This document shows positions 11,401-24,222 of a stretch of DNA of 64,000 bases, piece by piece. The notes below the pieces were generated by a model. It saw only the letters and a program-made list of their open reading frames with translations. It did no database searches and was not told where the DNA came from. The position numbers and the translations under genes are program-made. Source of the stretch: Notospermus geniculatus (taxonomy: Eukaryota; Nemertea; Pilidiophora; Heteronemertea; Lineidae); the NCBI GenBank assembly GCA_002633025.1, contig NMRB01000020.1, positions 515,448-579,447 of the forward strand. Direction: 5' to 3'. Numbering within the stretch: the first letter of the stretch is position 1; the number at the start of each line of letters is the position of its first letter.

Positions 11401-14400
11401 GTGGTAAAAAAGCAATGTTAAATATTGGACATTTTCACTGACATTTTGCAGGGATGATGGCACTGATTTCCCTGTGGATTTTGACGAAAGAATGATGATA
11501 CGTGCTGCAGACACATTTGACTGGAGTCGTGCTACGGAGAAGAGTAAAGAAGAGGACATCAAAATGGCTGTCGAGTTGCTGCGGGGTTGCTTATCGGATA
11601 GGAAATTCATTACAGTGTACACACTTCAAGATAGCACTGAGCAGTCAAAGTACATAGACAAAGCCATCCTGACGGCTCTTCTAAAAGGTATGTACCCTCC
11701 ACTGAGTTTACATACACGTATAATCTTTGTATAATCAAACAGAACGAATGCTGGTGACAACAATATGAGAGGAAACGTTTGCAACTTGGCTTTTCTCTTT
11801 TCCTTTTTCAGCCAACAGGTCAAATGCAGCCACTCAGCTTGGTCTAGCTCTGGCATGGAACCGCTGTGATATCGCTAGGCAGGAGATATTCACGCCAGAA
11901 AACAGACCACAGTGGCAGGTAAGAAAACACAAAAAGCAGGAATTTTATATTTCGTTTTTGTGGTGATGAAAGTTATTTTGTAAATCTCTGCTGACACAAT
12001 TGGTAGATGGATTCCACTGATGATGTCCTTGTAAAATAACCCGGTACAATTTTCAGTTGTCATTTCCAGCATCTTCACCTTGACAATGCGATGTTCACTG
12101 CCCTTGTCCAGGATCGAGTGGACTTCGTTCAGCTCTTCCTTGACATGGGAGTAGAGTTGAAAAGGTTTTTGACCGTCCGTAGACTACGTGATCTCTACGA
12201 CATGGTGCTGAGAGACAAGTATGCTGGGAGTAGTAGAGATCTGCTGAAAAACTTAATCAGGGAAATCCAGGTATGTACGCTTTGAGACTTGAACATACTC
12301 AGCATGTAATTTACCTGCTATAAAACAATGCTGATGTAACTAGATATGTGTATTCTTAATTGTTATAATGTTTAATGGTAGTGCACTTAATTTGCAGTAT
12401 TAAACTAACTTTGTTTTTGAGGCCTCTTAACTTAATAAACCTTACTTCAGGGCTATAAAATTTGGGTTATATTATAAATAAAGCCAATTATTGAAATTGA
12501 AAAAACCATTTGGCTGGAGAAGGCATCTGTTGTTTATGCAGTAACAAGCCGTAATATCGGCAGTATGCAAATGTATTATGTGTACATACATTGATTTTGT
12601 CAAATTTCCTTCATTTCCATTGATATTTTTCGAAAATAGGAAGAAGTATGTTCCCTTTTACAATAAATCTTGATAAATCTCTGTGTGTTCTAGTATACAT
12701 GTATTTAGTATTATTATTTAGCCTGCATACCCTTCTTCATATCTTTTTGTTTTAGTTTATAGTACACAAACTGTTAGTTGCATGTGTACATTAAAATGTA
12801 ATGCAATTTCATCAGTAACCACCCCTCTCTCTTACGTGTACATAACACATAACTCAGTATACTTCATGCCAGTACCATTGTTTGATTAGTGCGATATACC
12901 GGTACATAAAATCAAGCAATTTGTAATTCGTAGTAATTCTAGATTGTACTCTTTAGACATACATGTATTAGCATGCTTAAAAGTCAGCCATCTTCTTTCT
13001 ATCACGTTTTCTACCCTCTTGATGTTATTAGCGCTTGAGGCCCCTTTCCACTACATGTATCGGATCCCGCCAATTTTGCGGTGGGCTGCGCAGTTTTCAA
13101 AGGGTTTCGAGACGCCTTCTTGGTGGAGCCAAATATGGCATGTTTATAATCCCAAAGCAGGAGAAACCACACTGCTCACCACAAACCACTGTAATGACTT
13201 CTAAAACGGTTAATGAAATGCTGGTTTGAAATGTGTCTTACTGTAACTGTTTGAACTCTTTTTATGTTATTTATTGTAGGGCTCAATTAGGCAACATTTC
13301 TTCTTCTGCTGTGCAACGGAAGAGTGGAAAGGCAACAGCCCTAAACTTCTTCATACAGTTGGGAGTGTTGTCCAGCATATGATGGGTGACCTGTATCAGA
13401 ATATGTATGCAGGTGAGTAGGCTGGAAGTAGAACTGTCAGTCCTGTCTGTCGTTAGATTGTAATGTACCGTGATTCACAATCATTAAATATTCATAAATT
13501 GTTCGCATATGATTTTTGGCAATCATGTTTATTTAACAAAGAATACAAATACAAAAGAAGTCTTTAGGTTGTTTTCTTGTATAAATTCAGGTGAAAAGTA
13601 TTGTGTGAAAGACAATGAAGAGGATGCATCATACAAAGACAGAGCCATCGGACATGAGGCAGGTCTTCTTACATCAAGATCCTATGATACAGGTAAATAT
13701 GATCAAGATGGATGAAGTTCCAGCATATATCCACACTTGCTGAGTAATACCAACTTAATATCAATTAAAATCTTTATTTCATTGCATCACGCTATCTATA
13801 ATATTGACTTCATTCTAAGAAACACCTTGATATGAAATACATCAAAAGTAAGGGGGCTGTTACCTCCATTTATGACCATGTTTAGGGGGCACTACAGATG
13901 AAGCGAAAGAGAACAGCAGCCACTTCCATTGTCGCTTAACTTCAGAGGCTTGACATTGTCATTTTCTTTCAGTTGATGGTGCCAAGCATCATACGAGGCC
14001 AACATTACGAAGGCGCCCCACACGTTTGTTCGTTGGAGACTTTTCCCATCCTGAAAAGGAACTCATGCTGTGGTCTGTCCTCCTGAATAGAAGAGAACTT
14101 GCCCTGATGTTTTGGAAAGCAGGGGTAGATCACATAGGTGAGGCCCTGAAAGTGTTGCTTCTCAGAACCGTGACAGTCTGGTCGACAGCTGAACTGGGAA
14201 TGTAGACTGCCTTTTGCTTTCATTGAATGTCCACATTACCATCATTGTCTGGATGGCTCACTCTAAAGGAAAGAGGAAATTAAGTGGCTATGTAGCTCGT
14301 ACCTCACCTTGCACTGTTTGATTTCAGGATCGTCTCTGATGGCCAGCTCATTACTGAAGAACCTCTCGGAGAAAGCTGCTGACGAAGAAGAAATTGACCT

Positions 14401-17400
14401 GTCAAATGATCTTCTGAAACATTCACAGTACGTTGACTTGGTGTTTCTTTTGTCAACACAGTCATCTGATTGGAACTAATCAGTTTGGGATTGTAAAACA
14501 ACCGGGCCATCTCAGTAGATTTGAGCAAAATAATCACTGTACCGTTGTCGGACTCAAGCCGTAGATAAGGCGCACCACCCTATAAGGCGCACCCCCAATT
14601 TTAGGCCCTTATTCACAGAAAAAGGCCGTGCCTTATAGTCGCGAAAATACGGTAAATTTGATACCAAAATGTGGATCTGTTCAGTTTCATTTCATATGGA
14701 TAAGTTCAACTCCAGCGTGAATTAAAAAACTCGTTCATGCCACCTTCTTGCTCTCTGTATTTGCTTCAGTCTTACATGCCTGACTTCCACATTTTCCAGA
14801 GACTTTGAGCAGATAGCTCTAGGTGTCCTCACTGAGTGTTACAACACAGACAAAATGAAAACACATCTTGCACTCATACGGACTTTAGACAAGCTCGGCG
14901 GCTCGACGTGTCTCAGTATAGCAGATACAGGTGAACACATGGAGTTCATGGGCAATACAGCCTGCCAGACGAGGCTTAATAAGATATGGAAGGGGAATAT
15001 GGCTCTGTACACATCAACTTGGAAGGTTAGTTAGTCAGTCACTCTTTGAAATAGACTACCGGTACATGAAGTGGTCATCGCTGTGTCTTTCCTCATCAGT
15101 TGACAATTTGACTCATTGTTACTGGCATAGAGTATCTTTACCTCATCATCTTTCAGATATTGGTAGCCTGTTTCTTCCCCTTCATCATCCCTTGGATTAA
15201 GTTCACGAGAGGCGACAGTGGTTTGGGAAAGGTGCTCGGTTATAAAGACGAGCATTCGTTGTTCATCAAGGACCAACGAGTCGAACCCAGCAGGTGAGGT
15301 TATTGCCTTACAGCGTTGGAGAAACTGTCATCATTTTCTTCAATTTGAATATGTTGGATGAATCAACTTTGGAGATTTTACATGTGACCCAGTACAGCAA
15401 AATGAGTCGGAATGCGCACAGAAGAAGACCGAAGATGACAACAGTTACAGAAATCGACGAAGTCAATTTTCACAATGGGCAGACAATCCTGAAATCATCA
15501 AACCGTTGGTATCACCTTGGACATGTTGGGTCTTCTTCTGTGAGCATTTCAACTCATTTTTCTGTGCCGGGTCACATATGCTTGTTGAGCCACGTCAACC
15601 CAACCAAAATCTGATATAATTTTGATCATTTTCATCCAGTGAGGACATTTTGGAGAGTGGTGCCCTTGAACTGGCAGAAGACAACAGCGATGACGATGGT
15701 GATGACGGAAATGATATGTCCAGGCGCACACCCAAGAAGTTATTCACAGTTTCATTCAGTGGACGAACCGACTCGAGGACAAAACGTATCAACATTTGCC
15801 GAGCCATCCTCTATTTCTATTCGGCTCCTATTACCAAGTTCCTCTTCACAGCTGTAAGTTGTTCGTATTCCATTTCATAGCATACAGTTCCGCTTGAATG
15901 TCAAGACTTTTTCTGAGAACATCCCCTAATGCTCCCTGCCTCAATTTAATGTACATTTTGACATAGACTTTTTAAACTTTCAACCATTTCCCTCAATATC
16001 TGACTTACCCACTGATAGGGGCAGACATCAGTTTACACTATGTGTAAACACAGTATTTGGCTTTATTTGGAATATGATATGTTTTTTTCAGTTTTCGTAT
16101 ATCATCTTCCTGGCCATCTTCAGTTATTTCTGTCTGACCAATTTGTATCCAACATCACATCCAAACTCACCGAGCAACTTGGAGATTTTGATTTGGTGTT
16201 GGGCTGGAACATTGATAGTTGAAGAAATAAGACAGGTTAGTCTGCACATTTCTATATCAATTATGATTGGTCCAGTAAATGGGCAAATTGACACGTCATG
16301 TGAAATTGCTGTCCAGATTTTTCATTGTAAGTATATTTTTTTCAGATAATGACAAAGGATCCTCGTTCCATCCAGTACAAACTTCAGGGTTGGTTCAGCC
16401 AGACGTGGAACAAAGCTGATCTGATCATGTACTCACTGTTCATTGTGTCAGTTGTCCTACGTTTTGCCCTCGATGGCCGCTCATTCCAGTATGCAAGGAC
16501 GGCCTACGCTGTAACTCTAGCGCTGTGCTACCTCAGGTTCATGCAGAGTTTCTATGTCAACAAGGATATTGGACCAAAAGTCATCATGATCAATCGAATG
16601 GTAAGCATTGTGGGGGGAGTTCATATTTGATACTCATCTCCAATAGAGTTCCATAACCTTTTTCTCTTTTTTGCTTTGACTATATGTGAGCCACTCCAGC
16701 AAAAGCAGACGCTTGTTGCAACCCGAGGAAAGGGTTAAAGGCCTTGCAGCACAACAGCTGAAATGTACATTGACTCGGGTTTACAATAGTAGTGGACAGC
16801 AGTGATAATAGTTGAGTAAACTGATGACCAATGATGACAAGCATCGTCATTGGTCATGCAACAAGCGTCTGCTTTTGCTGGAGTGGCTGACATATTGTCA
16901 ATAATATTGTCCCATGTCTTAATGCGCTCCTGATATCTTCCAGCTGTATGATGTTGCTTTCTTCATTGCGATCTTCGCCGTATTCATCCTGTGTTATGGA
17001 GTGGCCACACAGATGCTCCTCTACCCGAACAGTTTGCCCAACTGGGAGCTGCTCAAGAATGTCGTCTACCTCCCATACTGGCAAATGTACGGCGAGCTCT
17101 TCCTTGAGAGAGTGGAAGGTGAGTTGTTGGTGGACGCCCAGTGAATGTGGTGTGCATTGAGTGAAGTCGTAACAAACCAGATCCAATGCAATTCAATGGA
17201 GTTGTAGCCATTCTTTTTCTACCATTTGGTGGCACTGCGACCGTATCAACTTTTCCCACTGTGACGTTGTACGGAACGTCAACATCACACTACCCTGACG
17301 TTGTGGCTTCATGCTCGCACCTCGTATTGCCACGGAGATGACTTCCTGAAGACAACGAAAAGGCCTGACACGTTCGCAGCAACATCTTTCCATGGAGAAG

Positions 17401-19608
17401 TGGCGATGACCTCATTGCCATAGATTGTTGTGCAATTACAATACATTTACATTGTGTGCTCTAAAACATGCACCGTGAATTTTTAATGAGAAATTTACAG
17501 GTGAATTTACATGTTTTTCCAGCTGAAAAAGATCTCAAGACCTGTTCCTCCAATCGCACAGTTTGGGTTAATGATGCAAAATTTAAACAATGTCCAGAAT
17601 CAAATGCTGCAGCACCTTTCATGTTTGCCCTGTACATGTTGATGACCAATGTATTACTCCTCAACCTGCTGATTGCCATGTTCAGGTATGTCGCTTTTGA
17701 AGAGGGGGAACTTGCCTATTCCTGAGTATTGACATGTAGGCCTATAAAGGCCCGAACCCACTGACACGTTTTCGCGTAGCGGGAAAACGCACCGGCAGAA
17801 AATGCTTTGTTAAAAGGCAGCGGACCTAGAAAATAACAAAGGATCGAGCAGTGATGAAACCGCGGCAGAAAAACACGCCGGTGGGTTCAGGCCTTAAGGG
17901 TACGAAACTCTAGGCCTAACCTGTAAATTCTGTGACTGAATCTTGATAAGATTGGCTTGTGACTCATAGAGACTGTTACAAAAAACAATCACATGCACTA
18001 CTATTTTCAATGTCTTATTTCAGTTATACCTTTCAAAAAGTCCAGGATAACTCAGAACTAGTGTGGCGTTACTACAGATGTTCGTTGTTCTACGAGTTTT
18101 TTGACCGTCCAACACTGGCAGCTCCTCTGATCATCTTCAGCCACATCTACAGGTTCTTCCGGTATATCATAAAACTCTGCTGCAAACAGGATGCAAGGGA
18201 AAACAATGACTTCAGTAAGTTAGAGTTGACTGTCTCACAGCCATTTAACTACCGGTACAGTTCATCTCAACACTCACTTCAACACCTAATCTGGGGAATT
18301 CAAGAAACTTAGTCTGTTAACATTAAAAACCTGCTTTAAACTGCTTGGTTAAAACCTCACCACTCATTCATCTCTTTTTCAGGAGTATGTCTCTCAGAAG
18401 AAGACAATGATAAAGTCACTGAATTTGAAAAGTTAGCAATGAACAACTACCTAATAAAGGCAGACCGACAGGAGCGTGAGCTAATTAATAACAGAGTGGC
18501 CAATACTGGAGACAGGTACGGTTGGTCTAGCCACATCAAAAGAATTCTAAGTGCACCTGTGGTATCTACATCGGGCTGTAAGGTCATGTGATCGACCACA
18601 GCAAACCCATCTTCAGTCGCACAAGATATGAACCAGGATGAACCAAAATAACTCGGGAGATAAAGGAAGGAATGTAATCACTCAGAGACAGGCAATAATC
18701 CTAGGCCTACTGAAATTGACAAAACGTTGGTCTCAACCTGCCAACTTCAGAGCGACTTAGCACTGGTTTTGTGGTGACAGGTCACATATTTTCCTTCAGA
18801 AGCATTTGTATTTTGTGTCATCCTCCCATCGCATGTCTCACTCCTCTTCATACATGTACAATCCCACTATGTGTTGACGTGTATGAAAAGGAGCAAGACC
18901 AAAGCCCTGCTGTAGGAGGATGATTGCATGTGAACCATTCCTTTAGTGGACTTTTCTCCCTCGCAGACTCGAGCGGGTGATTGATGAACTTGAAGAAATC
19001 AAAGACAACATGGTTGTCAAGGAGTCCAAGGGCGATGAAGATGATAATGAAATCAAGAAAGAAGAACCTATCAGCCTTGGGTAAGAGTTTTAAAGGTCTT
19101 GCTTTGAATTTTAAAGCAGGTTTGAATTAAGTGTCCAAATTTGATCAGTTATCCAAAATAGAAGCACAAAAAATGACACACAAAATGATGATAAAACATA
19201 AAGTCGTCTCCAAATCTCGCAAATTTGCGAGATTTGGAGATGACTTTATGTTTTACCATCAAATTTGATCAGTCACATATTCTGTAAGCCCTTCATTCTG
19301 CATGTTCCTTTTGTTTTCACATCGGAAATTGCGTCTTCCTTTTTAGTGTTGACCCCATGGAGGAGGTGGATGCGCTACACGACCGGCTTGCCAGTATGGA
19401 GGAGAGGCTTGACATCCAAGGTGAACAAATGCAACAACTCATCTCTCTGATGCACACGATGATTCAGGAAAACAAGAAAGCAAGATCGCAAAGTGGTAGG
19501 TCTGTCCTAAGCGATTACAGGGAGCACGTTGAAACTCCAGAATCACGTGATCAAGAGAGGCGAGGACATGGCCTTCCACATATTGAAATCAGAGATCCGA
19601 GATTCTAA
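7532..19608 (+). CDS. TRPM: TRPM-family cation channel, complete coding sequence (25 exons)
   Basis: Exons: 7532-8428, 8780-8853, 9071-9251, 9474-9654, 9983-10146, 10277-10481, 11153-11318, 11452-11687, 11812-11918, 12070-12270, 13280-13412, 13591-13692, 13973-14137, 14328-14427, 14800-15025, 15157-15293, 15640-15853, 16092-16235, 16346-16600, 16944-17118, 17523-17685, 18024-18214, 18383-18515, 18967-19080, 19347-19608. All borders are GT-AG and the sum is 1641 codons plus stop in one frame. A 299-residue basic leader is followed by the TRPM N-terminal homology region (CKCG, then LLISVTGGAK, HTHFVLVDNG, VPVIMLVLEGG), S1 about 1159-1180, S2 1193-1211, S3 1233-1253, S4 1259-1280, S5 1297-1322, a pore with PYWQMYGEL, S6 about 1386-1408, the TRP-helix stretch SYTFQKVQDN, and a short C-terminal coiled coil. 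There is no alpha-kinase or Nudix domain. Expected role: tetrameric non-selective or divalent cation channel in a cell membrane. Subtype is uncertain. Confidence 0.96.
8490..8770. repeat. AT-rich palindromic low-complexity tract
   Basis: TRPM intron 1 is almost entirely permuted ataattat words over about 280 bp and can form many alternative hairpins. It directly precedes the exon 2 acceptor. Confidence 0.9.
9737..9830 (-). mobile_element. Penelope-type tail fragment
   Basis: Inside TRPM intron 4. The stretch from taaacataaagtg to cctcaggcactttctagtct matches, on the minus strand, the tail shared by the elements at 31244, 41099 and 57743, including the hairpin caaccccaaccggggtc. Only one arm is visible and no target-site duplication was found. 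Confidence 0.7.
10511..10672. mobile_element. TIR element family G, copy 1
   Basis: Begins caggggcggatccacga and ends ggatccacgcctg, inverted. The inner aatttcaatgatttgctcc is shared with the inverted copy at 33103-33268. It starts 30 bp after the TRPM exon 6 donor. Confidence 0.82.
12271..13279. other. TRPM: Large TRPM intron 10, AT-rich
   Basis: A 1-kb intron without a recognised repeat family or hidden exon. Exon 10 ends and exon 11 begins in phase 0. Confidence 0.55.
14556..14654. mobile_element. Remnant of a 'tataaggcgcac' DNA-transposon family
   Basis: TRPM intron 14 holds ataaggcgcacc, a second tataaggcgcac, then gccttatagtcgcgaaaatacgg. The words are inverted around the centre. Similar short elements are common in animal genomes; family assignment is from memory of that pattern. 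Confidence 0.55.
15157..18214 (+). CDS. TRPM: TRPM transmembrane core, pore and TRP helix (exons 16-22)
   Basis: Exon 16 carries the pre-S1 hydrophobic stretch ILVACFFPFIIPWI, exon 18 ends with the hallmark EEIRQ, exon 19 carries S3-S4 ending GPKVIMINRM, and exon 20 carries S5 and the pore motif PYWQMYGEL. The Glu after YG matches the TRPM1/3/6/7 type rather than the FGQ of TRPM2/4/5/8. Exon 21 has two cysteines in the outer pore loop (possible disulfide), an NRT sequon and S6 ending NLLIAMF. Exon 22 gives SYTFQKVQDNSELVW, closer to the TRPM2/4/5 style. The mix may mean an invertebrate-specific branch. Confidence 0.93.
15383..15578. mobile_element. TIR element family H, copy 1
   Basis: TRPM intron 16. 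Starts tgtgacccagtacagcaaaa and shares gcaaaatgagtcggaatgcg with 20389-20591; ends in inverted ccgggtcacat. Confidence 0.8.
16686..16891. mobile_element. TIR element family F, copy 1
   Basis: TRPM intron 19. Ends gtgagccactccagcaaaag and ttttgctggagtggctgac are inverted, with the match extending about 32 bp into gcagacgcttgttgca. The word agtaaactgatgaccaatga is related to the family F copy at 40622-40906. Confidence 0.85.
17749..17893. mobile_element. Palindromic TIR element
   Basis: TRPM intron 21. Outer ends ggcccgaacccactg and cggtgggttcaggcc are inverted with a few mismatches. Confidence 0.7.
19150..19259. mobile_element. Short palindromic Penelope-type element with target-site duplication
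   Basis: TRPM intron 24. A 110-bp insert flanked by the 14-bp direct repeat caaatttgatcagt (19136-19149 and 19260-19273). It begins with the family start agcacaaaaaatgacacac and is essentially one hairpin: cataaagtcgtctccaaatc pairs with gatttggagatgactttatg. Confidence 0.85.
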
Positions 19609-19950
19609 TCTAATGCTGTGTGCATTGCTGATATCACACAACGAAGGCCAAGGCAAGCAGGGTACTCTTGTGGACAACCATTTCGGAATTTGACTAGTCT
19701 AAATATGGGTAAGAAGTTTCAGCTGTCTCAGAAGTACTTGCAAAATACATAGGCCTATATAGTCAGATAACTCTGTGTTCACTGCTTACAATGTAGCCAG
19801 TGTGTTTCCCGAGCTTGGAAGGAAACTGAATGAAATTTGTGATCATACTGAAGTATTGTAACTCACTCATGCTTTTGGTACCGGTAATCAACTTCACCAG
19901 GCAAATGGATTTATGTACCCAGTATATGGTTTTCATTCTGAGCTATCACA

Positions 19951-20070
19951 GGGCTCCCGCGGATCCTTAAAAAGCATTAAAAGTCAGGAATTTTTGTTTT
20001 TCATAATTAAGGCCTTAAAAAGCCTTAAATATAGAATTTTTCACTTAGTGGCCTTAAAAAGGCCTTAAAT
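19951..20070. repeat. Repeated 'ccttaaaaagg' element
   Basis: Downstream of the TRPM stop, ggctcccgcggatccttaaa is followed by three variants of ccttaaaaagccttaaat. The opening resembles hAT-type transposon ends seen in many animals. No second end was located. Confidence 0.5.
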
Positions 20071-20388
20071 TTGATGTAGCTTCAGTTTTGAATTTCATTA
20101 AACCGTTTCCCCTCCCTACGACGTTTTTATTCAGATCAGTTGAAAACCGCCCGGTCATGAAAGTCGGAATCCCGCCCTCCCGATTTTACATTTCTGGGAA
20201 CTGTACATGATAATAACTTAGTAGGAAACACTTAAATGTGATATATTGTTGAATCTGTGATGGCTGGTGAAGACTTTCCCTGAAATAGTATACATTGTCC
20301 TTTCAATGTTATGTGATAATATCATTGAACTAATGTTTTCCCAGAGATTCTGATATTCCAGGCCACCAAAAATGAATTCTTGACAATA

Positions 20389-20591
20389 TATGATCCATGA
20401 CAGCAAAATGAGTCGGAATGCGCACAGGAGAAGACCCAAGGTGTCACCAACGGATGTGAGATTTGCAGGATTGTCTGCCCATTTTGAAATTTGACTTTGT
20501 CCATTTCTGTAATAGGTAGTAGTTCTCTGATGTCATCTTGGGCCTTCTTTACGGTGCATTCCGACTCATTTTGCTGTCGTGGGTCACATAT
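20389..20591. mobile_element. TIR element family H, copy 2
   Basis: Ends tatgatccatgacagcaaaa and ttttgctgtcgtgggtcaca are inverted; both arms carry the gagtcggaatgc word (inverted on the right). Intergenic, downstream of TRPM. Confidence 0.85.
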
Positions 20592-20804
20592 GTTCGATGT
20601 GATTATAAGTATCTTGCCTTTTTGATACTAGCACAGTTTATTGACTGGCATAAAATGTAATATCAGTTGTGATGCTATAAAGATGCTTACTAGGATGAGC
20701 TGGTCTCACTATTTATTGCAAATCTGCGTATGTACTGTTTTACTTTGTAAATAGCACAATATTGAGTGACTTTGTCTTTTACTGTAGAATACTGTATTAT
20801 TAGC

Positions 20805-21125
20805 TCACCTGTGGTGAGCTTATACAATGGTTGTGCGTCCGTCGTCCGTCGTCGTCGTCGTCCGTCGTCGTCCGTTAGCAGGGCACGTTTCGTAACCACT
20901 GGGGCTATTGATCTGAAACTTGGTACACATATGCCCCTAGGTCATATGACNCAAAGCTCAAAGTCCAGTAACTCCTGAACTGTACCTTGATTGTCTCCAA
21001 TTTTTTATCAGGCATGTCAGGTGCATCTAATGAGGATACATGACCCTGGAACATTTCGATTTAACATTTGTCATTTGTTTTTCTGGTACGTTCACCCAGG
21101 TGAGCACATGGTCCATGGACCATTT
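20805..21125. repeat. Interspersed repeat with tagctcacctgtggtgagct start
   Basis: Starts with a self-complementary agctcacctgtggtgagct, has a gtccgtcgtc microsatellite stretch at about 20838-20876 and ends near caggtgagcacatggtccatg. Such units are frequent in marine invertebrate genomes. One undetermined base is at 20951. Confidence 0.6.
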
Positions 21126-22421
21126 CATTTTTAGTATAGGTACATTTGACACCGACAGAATCAATTTTTGGTCTGTGCTACGGTACTATTTCAAGTCAAG
21201 GTCAACTTGAATTTCGTTTAGCATACATGTAAATGTATATCTTCTGACTGTACACGTGACGTCATCATTGACGTCATAATTCACACATCGCGGTGACGTC
21301 ATAATCATCGCTGCACGTCCTGTGCATGTATCTGCACATCTGACACAGTGCAGGCCGACTTCTCCCATTCTGAGGTACTGGTAATCAGTTGTTCCTAATG
21401 CTTGCTCCCGCTGTCACCACGTTGCTTGTGTATGAAGTGACGAAAGGAAGCGAGCCCTCAGAACCTCCGATATTCTCAGGCGATGACTTCTACACTAATG
21501 GCCAAAAATCTGTTATCTCAAATCCATTTTTGGGTCTAAGTATTACATATGTATTTCACATTCACACCTTTTTAGACCGACCTCTTATATAGATATCAAC
21601 TCATTGTGCCATTGTACCACTGCTTGTACCATTTTATGAAATAGCCGGTATTCCGTTTTGATATACATGTATATGCAAACTCCCAGCTGTCCCATACTGC
21701 TTGCCCAGAGATATCAGGCACACAGATATGAGTCACAGGCATTGTTACGGTATTTTGTCTTCAAGCCGTCCAGAACAATCTCTCAGGTTTAGTAATCATG
21801 ATGTATATGGACATTGTATTCAAGAACCCGCATCATATTTAGACAGTGAAGGCATGTTTTGGCCTCCACTCCTTTGATTTGATATTAGTATTAATGTTTC
21901 ATAGCATAATAGAATGGATAAATAATAGCTGGAGAAGACTGCTGATGCATTTTAGATTGCACAGTTCTATGGTCAGTGTGATACCAGTACCTCATTATCC
22001 ATACATAGCTATTCCGTCCATCCAGGTGCAGGTACTTTTAATATAGGATTATGCTTTTAATAGTTGCAATTGAACGAGCCATCACATTATAATGTCATAT
22101 ATTTAATATGTCATCACATAATTGGAGCACGATGGCATAAAAGAAAGTATTCCCACCTAGCAAATCATTTTTACGTTGATTAGAGATTTTAGGTAGGCTA
22201 CTTGTGTTGACCATTATTGGTACTGTATCAATGAAGAACACGCATAACTTTGTCCCGACAGGGCAGCGCATGAAAGCGGTTGTACGTCAAAAACAGAGGA
22301 GCAAAGCAAGGCAATGGCATCGTGTCACGATGGACGAGACGTCGAAAAAATGTCCAGCCACTCACAGCGCCTCCCCGTAGTGGTAGTTCTGCATGTTCCT
22401 CATTGAATAATTTTATATTAT

Positions 22422-22427
22422 AATAAA
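22422..22427 (+). terminator. TRPM: Possible distal polyadenylation signal AATAAA
   Basis: The clearest AATAAA noticed on the plus strand after the TRPM stop, but 2.8 kb away; a weaker ATTAAA at 19977 lies closer. Which one is used cannot be told from sequence. Confidence 0.25.
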
Positions 22428-22500
22428 GTTCATCTTTATAATATCTTTTTGCTCTTTGCTTATTCCATGATGTTTTCTTTCTGGCAATGATATTGTTATT

Positions 22501-22863
22501 AGAGAGGATACGCAGCTTTCCGACTCCGACTTCAACTACGAGAATGAATTGCAGTCCGCTATGGACATCCTTGATAAAAACGATGTGATAGTTTTCAATT
22601 CGTCAAACACCATAAATTGAAGGCAGAAAAAATTGGCCTAATAAATCGGAAGTGCGGATAAATAATGAATATTGAAGTCGTAATCCTAGTCATTACGACT
22701 TTGAGACATGTCTATGACAACTACGATATTTGCAATTTATTCTGCCACAAAGTTACGGCATTTTACGATTTGCAAACGTCTATCAAATCGTTTTTATCAA
22801 GGATGTCCACAGCGGACTGCAATTCATTCTCGTAGTTAAGTCGGAAAGCTGCGCATCCTCTCT
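22501..22863. mobile_element. TIR element family C, copy 1
   Basis: Starts agagaggatacgcagctttc and ends gaaagctgcgcatcctctct, inverted. Arms of about 150 bp pair through gtccgctatggacatccttg and its inverted form. Second copy at 58401-58795. Confidence 0.9.
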
Positions 22864-24002
22864 ATTGTCTTGAGCTGTGGAGATTGTTACATGTTGGTTG
22901 CTCTCAGTATTTCTGAGATAAGTAGGCCACCTGAGGTCTGTTGCCGTCTGCTGATGATTAGCAGACGACTCACCTGCCTGCAGCTGAAATGGGCCAGTAA
23001 CACTAGGCTACACTGGCCAACCATAAATGAAGTGGGAATGAACTTACTCAGCAGTTGAAAATGCACATTTTCAAATGAAATAAATTACTGGTACAGAGGA
23101 TTATAAAAATAAATGAGCAACCAGCAAACCAATATTTTTTAAAATTTCCTTTATTAATATCTTTTATTGACTTTCTATAAGAGGCCTACAGTTCTCCCAG
23201 CCACTACATGTAGGAGTCACAGATACTTCTTTTTTTGAACTTCACTTTTTTTTGAACTTACACTTATTTCTTAAAGCCCCTACTGTATTGAATTATACGG
23301 TATTTTCAAAATGTTAGGAGATTGCATGTAGAGGTCTCATAACTCGTGAAGGTCCCAAAATGCTTGCCTGATACGTGGGTACAAGAGGAATGCATGGAGA
23401 GAACAGGAAAAGGGAACTTCATCTCTCTTCTGTACTACTCAGACTACACAAGGCCTGTGATACAGACCCCTTTACTCTTGAAAATACATTCAGTAACATA
23501 TGCGAACCCTTCTGGCAAAACCAGTCCCATGTTGCTCTTAGCTTGGCAGGTTGAGACCAAATGTTTGTCAGTTTCAATACTGTCTGTCTATTAGGAAATC
23601 TGAAACAATCTATTTCTTCCATTCTCTCCTGGCGTCATCTTAGTTCGTTGAGGCTCACCTTTCTGCGACTGCTTTTGCCACAGTGGGTCACATATTGATG
23701 GGTAAAAATCACAGTGATTGATATACATGTAGAAATACAACAACATGTAACCAATATACAAAATAAAACAGTAATTGAAGGATGGTACTACAGGCAAACT
23801 CCAATCCATAAAGCAGGACAACAGATATCATACAACAAGAGGCCCATGGGCCTTGCGCTCAGCTGACTTTGTAATAGTTGTTTGGAGTGGTAACTGTAGT
23901 GGGCAATTGTTTCCAAGGTGGAGAAGACATTGTGTGTAAATTTGTTGTTTGTTGAAAACAGGAGGATTACAAGAGAATGATGTTTCCTATCACGTAATTT
24001 GT

Positions 24003-24222
24003 TAACACTGGAAATGTGCAACACTCAGAGACATTACACCAGATTTAACACTGGAAATGTACAACACTCAGAGGTGTTACACCAGAATTAACACTGAAAA
24101 TGTGCAACACTCAGAGATATTACACTGAGAATTAACAGTGGAAACATGCAACACTCGGAGATGTTTCACCAGTAGGCCTATCCAATGAATTCGCATTGAA
24201 ACGTGCAACACTCAGAGATGTC
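24003..24222. repeat. Minisatellite, about 43-bp unit, five copies
   Basis: Units carry aacactggaaatgtgcaaca, ctcagagat and ttacaccag; the fourth contains an extra 13 bp or so. Copies diverge toward the right end. Intergenic between TRPM and ABCC. Confidence 0.85.

Noticed and set aside
12944-13229. Open frames in TRPM intron 10
   Set aside because: No similarity to TRPM, no conserved motif, and exons 10 and 11 join in phase without them.
24003-24222. Regular repeats that might suggest a CRISPR array
   Set aside because: Eukaryotic intergenic minisatellite; there are no unique spacers between identical repeats and no cas genes.
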